Assembly (NCBI RefSeq): GCF_000418325.1 | Contig: NC_021658.1 | Coordinates: 8,694,001-8,758,000, forward strand | DNA: 64,000 bases | Direction of reading: 5' to 3' | Origin: Sorangium cellulosum So0157-2 | GTDB lineage: Bacteria > Myxococcota_A > Polyangia > Polyangiales > Polyangiaceae | Shown here: in pieces, positions 57,739-64,000 of the stretch | Numbering within the stretch: position 1 is the stretch's first letter | Layout: every line of letters starts with the position of its first letter | Notes under the pieces: model-generated | Database searches by the model: none | What the model saw: only the letters and a program-made list of their open reading frames with translations | What the model was told of the DNA's origin: nothing | Translations under genes and position numbers: made by a program

Positions 57739-58176
57739 TCAGCGCCCGGTCTTCTCTGTCAGGACGGCGATCGTCTTCGCCCCGCCCATGCGCGCGGCGT
57801 CCATCGCCTCCACCGCGACGGCGTAGACGGCCTCGTCCTCTGCGTCGAAGTACAGCACGTCGTCCGATCGCGCCGCGAAGATGCGGGCGAGCCGCTCCTT
57901 CAGCTCACCGCGCTGCACCTCGGTCTGGTTGATGCGGATGACGCCGCGCTCATCCACCGTGAGCACCACGGGCTTGGTGGCGTCGTCGGGAGGAGGCGAC
58001 AGCTTCGCGGTGTCGTCCTTCTTGGGCAGGTTCAGCCAGAACTGCTTCGCGAGCAGCGGCGTCACGACCATGAAGATGATGAGCAGCACGAGCACCACGT
58101 CGACGAGCGGCGTCACGTTCATGCTCGGCGCGACGCCGCCCTTCCTGGCGCCGCCCTGCGGAACGCTCATCCCCAC
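57739..58176 (-). CDS. exbD: ExbD/TolR-family protein 1
   Basis: 145 residues. A single N-terminal membrane helix with the essential Asp is seen in 'NVTPLVDVVLVLLIIFMVV', followed by a periplasmic domain ('VLTVDERGVIRINQTEVQRG'). ExbD forms the proton path of the energising complex with ExbB. The GTG at 58176, with GAGGAGGG upstream, is the chosen start. It follows a second, different exbD with five bases between and precedes the receptor by about 200 bp. Confidence 0.93.
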   Translation of the reverse strand: MGMSVPQGGARKGGVAPSMNVTPLVDVVLVLLIIFMVVTPLLAKQFWLNLPKKDDTAKLSPPPDDATKPVVLTVDERGVIRINQTEVQRGELKERLARIFAARSDDVLYFDAEDEAVYAVAVEAMDAARMGGAKTIAVLTEKTGR

Positions 58177-58180
58177 GGCG

Positions 58181-58639
58181 CTATCCCTCCTCCGGCGCCG
58201 CGGAGGCCCCGCCGCCGCGCTGGCTCACCTGCAGCGAGATGCCGGCGAAGCCGACCTCCTGGCACAGCGCGAAGGTCTCCCGCACGCGGCCGTACTTCAC
58301 GGAGGAGTCGCCCTTGATGACCACCCGGCGCTCCGGCGCCGCGGCGCGGATGGCCCGCAGCCGCTCGCCGAGCGCCGGCAGATCGGCGACGGCCTCCTTC
58401 TCCAGGAACACGGTGCCGGCGCCGGTGATCGTCACGTAGATGGGGTCGAGCTTCGACTTCGACTTCGGATCCGGCTGGAAGACCGCCGGGAGCTCGACCC
58501 GCTCGCCGTGCTCCATCTGGGGGGCGATGACCATGAAGATGATGAGGAGCACGAGCACCACGTCGACGAGCGGCGTGACGTTGATCTCCGGCTCAGGCTG
58601 CTGCCGACTGGAGCGCTTGCTCTCCACTTGAACGCCCAT
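58181..58639 (-). CDS. exbD: ExbD/TolR-family protein 2
   Basis: 152 residues. The membrane helix 'NVTPLVDVVLVLLIIFMVIA' is nearly identical to that of the neighbouring ExbD, but the periplasmic domain differs ('KSKLDPIYVTITGAGTVFLE', 'GDSSVKYGRVRETFALCQEV'). Two ExbD paralogues with one ExbB are a known arrangement in bacteria with receptor-specific TonB systems, and the two may form a heteromer. The start codon lies inside the end of exbB (47 bp overlap), with GGAG seven bases upstream. Confidence 0.93.
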   Translation of the reverse strand: MGVQVESKRSSRQQPEPEINVTPLVDVVLVLLIIFMVIAPQMEHGERVELPAVFQPDPKSKSKLDPIYVTITGAGTVFLEKEAVADLPALGERLRAIRAAAPERRVVIKGDSSVKYGRVRETFALCQEVGFAGISLQVSQRGGGASAAPEEG

Positions 58640-59300
58640 GCTCGTTCTCCATCTCGTCGATGAGCTCACCCGCGCTGCGCTCGAGCGCGAGCTCCACCGC
58701 GGCGATGCGGGTGGTGAGGTAGTTGAAGCAAAGCACCGCCGGGATGGCGACCCCGAGGCCGAGGGCGGTGACGATGAGCGCCTCGGCGATGCCGGCGCTC
58801 ACGGCGCCGAGGCCGCCCGAGCCGGTCGACGCGATGGTCTGGAAGGCGGTGATGATGCCGATGACCGTGCCGAGCAGCCCGACGAAGGGGGCCACCGAAC
58901 CGACCGTGGCGAGCACCGAGAGGCCGCGGCGCAGGTCGGCCGAGATCGCCTCGCGGCGCCGCGACACCTCGCGGCGCGCGAGCTCCACCGGGGGCACGCC
59001 GCCCTCGCCGGCGTCGAGGGCGCGCTGGAACCGTCGCACCGCCGCCGCGACGATCCGGGCGAGCGCCGATCGCTCGTACCGGCCGGCGATCTGCACGAGC
59101 CGCGCGGTGTCCCACGCCTCCATCACCGGCCGCGCCTCGGTCGCGAAGCGCCGGGTCTCGGACGCCTGACGGGCGAGGGCGATGAGCCGCTCGACCACGA
59201 CGGCGACGCTCGCCAGCGCCATGAGCACGAGGGCGAACGCGACGAGCTTGCTCAGGAGGCCCATGCTCGCCCAGATGTGCCCGAGATCGAACTGCATCAT
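58593..59300 (-). CDS. exbB: ExbB/TolQ/MotA-family proton channel protein
   Basis: 235 residues with three membrane helices: 'LLSKLVAFALVLMALASVAV', 'LSVLATVGSVAPFVGLLGTV' with 'IGIITAFQTIA', and 'ALIVTALGLGVAIPAVLCFN'. The second and third, with 'GLLGTVIGIITAF' and 'TALGLGVAIPA', are the ExbB/TolQ signature. It pairs with the ExbD proteins to use the proton gradient. AAGGAG is seven bases before the ATG. Its 3' end overlaps the first exbD by 47 bp, giving tight coupling. Confidence 0.93.
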   Translation of the reverse strand: MMQFDLGHIWASMGLLSKLVAFALVLMALASVAVVVERLIALARQASETRRFATEARPVMEAWDTARLVQIAGRYERSALARIVAAAVRRFQRALDAGEGGVPPVELARREVSRRREAISADLRRGLSVLATVGSVAPFVGLLGTVIGIITAFQTIASTGSGGLGAVSAGIAEALIVTALGLGVAIPAVLCFNYLTTRIAAVELALERSAGELIDEMENEHGRSSGEQALQSAAA

Positions 59301-59357
59301 GACTCTACTCCTTCGTTCCTCTCGCGAGAGGCCGCCTCCGCGGCCGTGCGCTGGAAA

Positions 59358-60131
59358 TCACCGCTTCGCCTTGAAGCGGAATGGGATCGTCCTCCAGACG
59401 GACACCGGCTTCCCTTCGGAGATCGCCGGCTTGTAGCGACACGTCTTCATCGCCGCGAGGACCGCGTCATTGAAGAGGGGATGGCCGCGGACGATGGAGA
59501 CATTCGTGACCTCGCCCGCCTCGGTGACCACGAACCGCACGGCCACGGTCGCTTCCACCCCCGCGCTCAGCGCAGCTTCCGGGGGGACGGGCGGCGGGCA
59601 GGAGAGCGCGACCGGCGGCGTCGCGTTCTCGGGCAGGTGAATCGGCCCCCTCTGCGGCGGCGGTGGTGGAGGCGGCGGCGGAGGCGGCGGCGCTGCCGTC
59701 ACGACGGCCGTCCCCGTGCCGCCGGGGACCCCGCCGGGCACGCCGCCCGGCGCGCCGCCCGGCTCTCCATAGGTGTCTTCGTCGCTCGCCTTGGCCTCGC
59801 TCGGGTCGGCCTCGGGCGGCGCCTCCTTCGGCACCGCGGTCGGCGCGACGAGCGCCGGGCGCCGGGGCGCCGCGGGGCGAGGCGCCGGGGCCTCCGCCGG
59901 TGGCGGTGGGGGCGCCGGCGCCGGCGCGGGGGGCGGCGCCTCGGGGACCCGGGTGGCGAGCTTGACGTCGACGACCTCCTCCTCGGGCGGAGGCGGTTGA
60001 ATCGCGCCGCTCAGGCGGGCGGCGAGGAGCGCAATGCCCGCAAAGAGCAGGAGCCCAGCCGCATACCCGATCGCGAGCCGCTTCGCTCGGTCAGGATCGG
60101 CCTCCCCCGCATTCCACGTCTCCAGGTACAT
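59358..60131 (-). CDS. tonB: TonB energy-transducing protein
   Basis: 257 residues. A short cytoplasmic N-terminus is followed by one membrane helix ('AIGYAAGLLLFAGIALLAAR'), a long Pro/Ala/Glu region including a run of about twelve Pro (about 150-162) that spans the periplasm, and a C-terminal TonB domain 'AALSAGVEATVAVRFVVTEA', 'VTNVSIVRGHPLFNDAVLAA', 'CRYKPAISEGKPVSVW'. It contacts the TonB box of the receptor. GGAG lies six bases before the ATG. It is the first gene of the six-gene uptake operon (tonB, exbB, exbD, exbD, receptor, lipoprotein). Confidence 0.93.
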   Translation of the reverse strand: MYLETWNAGEADPDRAKRLAIGYAAGLLLFAGIALLAARLSGAIQPPPPEEEVVDVKLATRVPEAPPPAPAPAPPPPPAEAPAPRPAAPRRPALVAPTAVPKEAPPEADPSEAKASDEDTYGEPGGAPGGVPGGVPGGTGTAVVTAAPPPPPPPPPPPPQRGPIHLPENATPPVALSCPPPVPPEAALSAGVEATVAVRFVVTEAGEVTNVSIVRGHPLFNDAVLAAMKTCRYKPAISEGKPVSVWRTIPFRFKAKR

Positions 60132-60306
60132 CGAGGCTCCAGGCGCCAGCTAGCGAAAAAGCCAGAGCTCCACCTGAGCTCAGGCGAGCGCCACCGGCTT
60201 CAATGGGTTGGCCCACGCTGTGAACCAACACGCACACAGTACGCAGTTTTCGTTACGCCCGAATGACGTGGTGGCAACGATTGCCGGGAATCTCCCGATA
60301 TCGCGA

Positions 60307-61014
60307 TCAGGCGCTGCGGCTCTCGGGCACGTCGGGCGAGGCGGCGAATCGATAGCCGATGCCGCGGACGGTCTGGATGTAATCGCCGGCGCGGCGCAGC
60401 TTGTCGCGCAGGCGCTTGACGTGGGTGTCCACGGTCCTCGTCGTGATGCTCACGTCGATGCCCCAGACGCCGTCGAGGAGCGCGGTGCGCGTCTGCACGC
60501 GCTCGCGCGCCTCGTACAGCGCGACGAGGAGCTTGAACTCGAGGAGCGTCAGCTCGACCTCCTCGCGATCGACCCACACGCGATGCGCGCCCTCGTCGAT
60601 CCGGAGGCAGCCGAACTCGATGCACCGCTCCCCGTCGCCGGAGGACTTCGCGCGGCGGAGCACGGCCTGCACGCGCAGGACGAGCTCTCGCACGCTGAAC
60701 GGCTTGACGACGTAATCGACGGCGCCGAGCTCGAAGCCGACGATGCGGTCGACCTCGTCTCCGCGCGCCGAGACGATCATCACGGGGATCCGCTGGGTGC
60801 CCTCGCTCTGCTGGAGAGCGCGGCACACCTCGGTGCCCGAGAGGTCGGGCAACATGAGATCGAGCAAGACGAGATCGGGCCGCTGGTCCAGGGCCAGCCG
60901 GACCCCCTCACCGCCCTGTCCCGCGAGGAGCACCTCATGCCCGGCTTGCCTGAGGTTGTAATCGAGCACCTTCTGGAGCGCCGGCTCGTCCTCGATGACC
61001 AAAATACGCGCCAT
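60307..61014 (-). CDS. OmpR/PhoB-type response regulator
   Basis: 235 residues. The receiver domain has the acidic pocket 'IEDEP', phospho-acceptor Asp52 in 'LVLLDLMLPDLSG', Thr/Ser in 'MIVSARGDE' and Lys in 'DYVVKPFSVREL'. A winged-helix DNA-binding domain follows ('LTLLEFKLLVALYEARERVQ', 'TRTVDTHVKRLRDKLRRAGD', 'IQTVRGIGYRF'). It is closest in pattern to PhoB. No histidine kinase gene is adjacent, so the sensor is elsewhere. It lies upstream of, and in the same direction as, the tonB operon (175 bp gap), so it is a candidate regulator of it; a phosphate link is only a guess. Confidence 0.9.
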   Translation of the reverse strand: MARILVIEDEPALQKVLDYNLRQAGHEVLLAGQGGEGVRLALDQRPDLVLLDLMLPDLSGTEVCRALQQSEGTQRIPVMIVSARGDEVDRIVGFELGAVDYVVKPFSVRELVLRVQAVLRRAKSSGDGERCIEFGCLRIDEGAHRVWVDREEVELTLLEFKLLVALYEARERVQTRTALLDGVWGIDVSITTRTVDTHVKRLRDKLRRAGDYIQTVRGIGYRFAASPDVPESRSA

Positions 61015-61214
61015 GCTGAAGAGCGCGTGTACCCGAGCGATGTGACGGCCAGATGACCGGATGGCAACAGCGCGGTGCGCCGCTTTCTCCGGGGAGAATG
61101 CGGGGAGAACGCGCCGCGGTTCGTCGTGAAGGGGCGAGCGGCCCTGCGCGCGGCTGCGCGGGCGCGCGGCGAAAGGTCGCACCGGCGGGTGCGAGATGCG
61201 CTAGTCTCGCGGGG

Positions 61215-61796
61215 ATGCTGCGGACTTTGCGACTCATCGCTGCCGACGTGCGCAAGAAGGCGACATGGTGCTACGGCAGCGATCCCTGGCCGACGATCCT
61301 GAAGACGCTGGCGACGGACGGCACGGCGGCGATGGTCCTCTACCGATTCACGCAGGCCGCGCGGACCCACCGGATGCCCGTGGTCGAGATGCTGCTGAAC
61401 AAGGCGACCAACCTCGCCGGCGGCTGCGTCATCGGGCGCGGCGCGGACTTCGGGCCGGGGTTCGTGCTGATCCACTCGAACGGCGTCGTCATCAACGGCA
61501 ACGTCCGCGGCGGCTCGAACGTGCTCATCGAGCACCAGGTGACGATCGGCGCGGATCGGCGGCAGACGCCGGTGCTCGGGAGCGATCTCTTCATCGGCGC
61601 CGGGGCGAAGATCGTCGGCGGCGTCACGGTGGGCGACGGCGCCCGGATCGGCGCCAACGCCGTGGTCGTGCACGACGTCGCGCCGAACACGACGGTGGTC
61701 GGCATCCCCGCGAAGCCCGTGCAGCGCCGCGAGGACCGCGCCGCCCAGGCCGCCGCGCGGCCGAGCGCAGACGAGACGAACGGTTCGCAGAGCTGA
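61215..61796 (+). CDS. Serine acetyltransferase-like hexapeptide-repeat acyltransferase
   Basis: 193 residues. After about 75 residues of helical N-terminus the left-handed beta-helix repeats begin: 'GCVIGRGADFGPGFVLIHSN', 'GVVINGNVRGGSNVLIEHQV', 'IGADRRQTPVLGSDLFIGAG', 'AKIVGGVTVGDGARIGANAV' and 'NTTVVGIPAKPVQ'. 'GIPAKPV' and a catalytic-type His in 'LIHSNGVV' match CysE-like enzymes. The N-terminal domain is shorter than in E. coli CysE, so it could be a serine acetyltransferase or a sugar O-acetyltransferase of a surface polymer; no cysK is adjacent. It is divergent from the response regulator. Confidence 0.8.
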   Translation: MLRTLRLIAADVRKKATWCYGSDPWPTILKTLATDGTAAMVLYRFTQAARTHRMPVVEMLLNKATNLAGGCVIGRGADFGPGFVLIHSNGVVINGNVRGGSNVLIEHQVTIGADRRQTPVLGSDLFIGAGAKIVGGVTVGDGARIGANAVVVHDVAPNTTVVGIPAKPVQRREDRAAQAAARPSADETNGSQS

Positions 61797-61813
61797 CCGC
61801 ACGCCGCCGCTCT

Positions 61814-63437
61814 CTAGCGCGGCGTTCGGGCGAGGAGCTCTTGCCGGAGCTGCGCGATCTCGTGCCGGAGCGGGCCGATGAAGTCGGCGCTGAGCGTCCG
61901 GTTGCGGCCCTCCAGCGCGCGCGCCGTGTGCCACTTGCTGAGCGCGAGCCGCGCGCCGGCGCGGATGAAGCTCCGCCCGGTGGCCCCGCGCCAGCCGAGG
62001 GTGCACCGGAGCCGCCCGATCGGCGAACAGACGAGCTCGAGCTCGTCCTGGGTGAGCATGCCGAGCGCGACCTCGTCGCGCAGATGATCCCGGATCACCC
62101 AGCCCTTGCGGATGACGAGCGCCACGATGATCCCGAAGAACGACGCGACGAAGCACAGCCAGAGCAGCAGCCAGGGCATGAAGAGATCCCCCATCGCGCG
62201 GCCCAGCGCGGTCGGGAGGAAGTTCCACACCGCGTGCAGCGCGACGCCGAGCAGGTAGCCGCCGATCGGGGCCGCGACGCGCACCCAGGTCTTCGACGAC
62301 TCCCGGGCGAGGCCGAAGCCGATCCCGGTCATCGACGTGAACAGCGGGTGGAGCCACGGCGTGAACACGCCGCGCAGGACGAAGGTGCCGGCGAGCACGT
62401 CGCTGCCCTGCATCGAGGCGCGCGCGTAGTACAGCACGTTCTCCACCGCGGCGAAGCCGAGCGCGCAGAACGTGGCGTAGATGATGCCGTCGACGATGCC
62501 GTCGAACTCGCGGCGCAAGAAGTAGAAGAAGCCGAACACGCCGAGCCCCTTGAAGAGCTCCTCCGCGAACGGGGCGCTGACCGACGCGCTGACGAGCTCG
62601 CCCATCGGCTCGCCGAAGCTGCTGGAGACGCCGACGTGCACGCCGGTGTTGATCAGGATCGAGAAGCCGGTCGCCGCGAGCGCGCCCCACAGGAACGCCA
62701 TCAGCAAGCACCACCACGGCTCCGGATCGTACCGATCGATGACCATCGGGACGAAGAGGTAGAGGACGAGCGGCGGGAACGCGAAGAGCGCGCCGACGAC
62801 CATGGCGCCGAGCATGCTCCCCCCGGACTCGATCACGCCGAAGAGCGTGAAGATCACGTTGAGGACCGCGCCCGCGACGATGCCGTTGGCCCACAGCCAC
62901 AGCCCGGCGATGCGCCGCCGCCGGTCCGGGTCGGGCCTTCGCGCCGCCCGCATGATTGCAGGGTAGCCAGCGTGGGGATGCGCGGGCGCAGGCTGCGCGG
63001 GGCCGTGCGGCGAGGGGGCGCCGTGCTGCGGGCCAGGGCCGTGCGCGGGCATCGGCGCACGGGCCGGGGGCCAGTAGCCCTGCGGGGCCTGACCGTAGCC
63101 CTGCGGCGCCTGACCGTAGCCCTGCGGCGCCTGTCCGTAGCCCTGCGGGGCCTGTGTAGCCCTGCGGCGCCTGACCGTAGCCCTGCGGCGCCTGTCCGTA
63201 GCCCTGCGGCGCCTGACCGTAGCCCTGCGGCGCCTGTCCGTAGCCCTGCGGCGCCTGCCCATGCCCCTGCGGCCAGTGCGGCGGCTGTCCCGGGGACTGC
63301 GGCCCCGCGCCGTGCGCCGGATACCCCGGGCGAGCCTGCCCGCCGCCGGGCTGGGCGTGCTCGTTCGGGCGCTCCGCCGGACGGGGTTGCTGCGGCAGGC
63401 CGCGGAGATCGGGACGGTGTCCGTGGGCGTTGTCCAT
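61814..63437 (-). CDS. PrsW-family intramembrane protease, frameshifted in N-terminal repeat
   Basis: The N-terminal 150 residues are Gln/Gly/Pro-rich and include nine QAPQGYG repeats of 21 bp. At 63155/63156 one repeat lacks 2 nt (gcctgtgtagcc in place of gcctgtccgtagcc), breaking the frame. Restoring 2 nt gives one 541-residue protein. The downstream frame encodes about eight membrane helices with PrsW signatures: 'SAPFAEELFKGLGVFGFFYF' (EE-x3-K), 'EFDGIVDGIIYATFCALGFA' with 'AVENVLYY', and His in 'PWLHPLFTSMTGIG' and 'GVALHAVWNFLP'. PrsW is a glutamic-type protease that can cleave anti-sigma factors, so a link with membrane signalling is plausible. The upstream low-complexity tail is cytoplasmic. 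As read, translation from the ATG would stop or scramble after about 94 codons. Confidence 0.82.
63070..63262 (-). repeat. 21 bp coding tandem repeat with 2 bp deletion
   Basis: Nine near-identical 21 bp units (two alternating variants, cctgaccgtag and cctgtccgtag) encode QAPQGYG. One unit around 63150-63160 is 19 bp and causes the PrsW frameshift. Confidence 0.92.
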
Positions 63438-63748
63438 GGCTCGAGCGCTCTCGCGAAATCCTCGTGACAGCGGGTGACCGCTCAGCCGAGACGGACCCCC
63501 ACCGCACGCATGGAGCCGCCAGGAGCGGCGACGATCCGCGGCGGGCAACGGCAGTCTCGGAGCTGTCGTTCACACCCGCCGGATCGAAGCATCACACGAT
63601 ATTTCTACCACGCCGGGACGCGCCGGGCATACCTCCCTGCGGCATCCGGCGCGGCGCGCTCGGCGAGGAGCGCGGGCGCCGTGACGCTCCGCTTCCTCGA
63701 GCTGTCGGCGGAAGTGACGCGCGGCGGCCGCCGCGCGCCGGGGTGGCG
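63438..63748. other. Intergenic region, 311 bp
   Basis: Separates the PrsW-like gene from the partial lolA gene; both are on the minus strand, so it holds the PrsW promoter. I see no gene or strong hairpin in it. Confidence 0.4.
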
Positions 63749-64000
63749 TCAGGGGCGGACGACGCGCGTGCCAGGAGGGGGCGAGAAATTGAACTCGTTC
63801 TTGGCGACAGGCTGGTTGACGACCGGCGACGCGAAGTCGAACCGGTTCCGGTTGCCCTGCGCGTCGAGGATCAGCACGCGGCGCACCTGGTTGGTCTGCC
63901 CGTCCACGTAGAGGAGCATCTTCTGATAGGCGGGGGTCGCCTCCTTCGGCGTCCCCTCGAGGACATAGCCGCCCTCGAACTTCATCTGCGCCGGGTCGAG
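63749..64000 (-). CDS. lolA: Outer-membrane lipoprotein carrier LolA, C-terminal part (5' truncated by window)
   Basis: 84 residues are visible, running off the right edge. 'QKMLLYVDGQTNQVRRVLIL', 'DAQGNRNRFDFASPVVNQPV' and 'KNEFNFSPPPGTRVVRP' match the C-terminal half of LolA, in particular the 'G-N-x-N-x-F-x-F' and 'F-x-F-x-P-P-x-G-x-x-V' features. LolA carries lipoproteins across the periplasm from LolCDE to the outer membrane, which suits the many lipoproteins in this window. The ATG at 63985 is internal; the frame is open to the edge. Confidence 0.82.
   Translation of the reverse strand, partial: LDPAQMKFEGGYVLEGTPKEATPAYQKMLLYVDGQTNQVRRVLILDAQGNRNRFDFASPVVNQPVAKNEFNFSPPPGTRVVRP

Overview
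The window is very GC-rich, with GTG starts, ATGA/GTGA overlaps and strong G/C bias at third codon positions. It carries a gene set typical of large-genome myxobacteria: a Ser/Thr kinase with an HRDVSPHN catalytic loop, an FHA-type sigma-54 activator, VWA and Cys-repeat lipoproteins, an ECF sigma module, and a stand-alone Sfp-type phosphopantetheinyl transferase. I infer a Sorangium/Polyangiaceae-like member of Myxococcota. This is inference from gene content, not a database match. I saw no rRNA, tRNA, CRISPR array, transposase or phage module.

Layout. 1-10.1 kb: C-terminal end of a TamB-like protein; two minus-strand lipoproteins (Cys-rich repeats, VWA); a three-gene operon of exported protein, ECF sigma factor and frameshifted membrane anti-sigma-like protein; a zinc-finger protein; and a DUF4166/membrane-protein pair. 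10.1-13.3 kb: a lower-GC island with TTA codons holding two overlapping genes, a DUF262 protein and a HipA-family kinase. I judge this the best candidate for an undescribed toxin or defence system. 13.4-16.7 kb: a sugar ABC importer (binding protein and two permeases, no ATPase). 16.7-21.5 kb: a repeat-rich block in which the 5' end of an isochorismate synthase gene is duplicated, then the intact gene and a fused TrpE-TrpG anthranilate synthase. 21.8-28.8 kb: GNAT, ArgG, small membrane protein, aldo/keto reductase, MutS-like ATPase and BON lipoprotein. 29-31.6 kb: a Ser/Thr kinase (frameshifted in a repeat) and upstream VNTR arrays. 31.6-40 kb: methyltransferase, FabH-like synthase, an operon of beta-propeller lipoprotein, diheme cytochrome and endonuclease III, a phosphoesterase, and a phosphopantetheinyl transferase coupled to a metallophosphoesterase. 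40.2-47.3 kb: GltB-GltD and a zinc alcohol dehydrogenase. 47.3-53 kb: a small Cys protein, a bacterial GRAS-domain protein, an FHA/sigma-54 activator and a hypothetical gene. 53-61 kb: a full TonB system (TonB, ExbB, two ExbD, receptor, surface lipoprotein) beside an OmpR/PhoB-type regulator. 61-64 kb: hexapeptide acyltransferase, PrsW-like protease (frameshifted in a repeat) and the C-terminus of LolA.

How the parts work together. The nitrogen and chorismate steps (GltBD, ArgG, TrpEG, isochorismate synthase) are ordinary metabolism. The TonB locus is a self-contained uptake operon. FabH and the Sfp-type transferase suit a lineage rich in polyketide and fatty-acid chemistry.

A recurring oddity is the density of tandem repeats. 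Three genes (anti-sigma-like protein, kinase, PrsW) are each broken by a 1, 4 or 2 nt change inside a low-complexity tract. In each case, undoing that one change restores a single open frame. This means either phase-variable loci or sequencing and assembly errors in repeats; the sequence alone cannot tell which.
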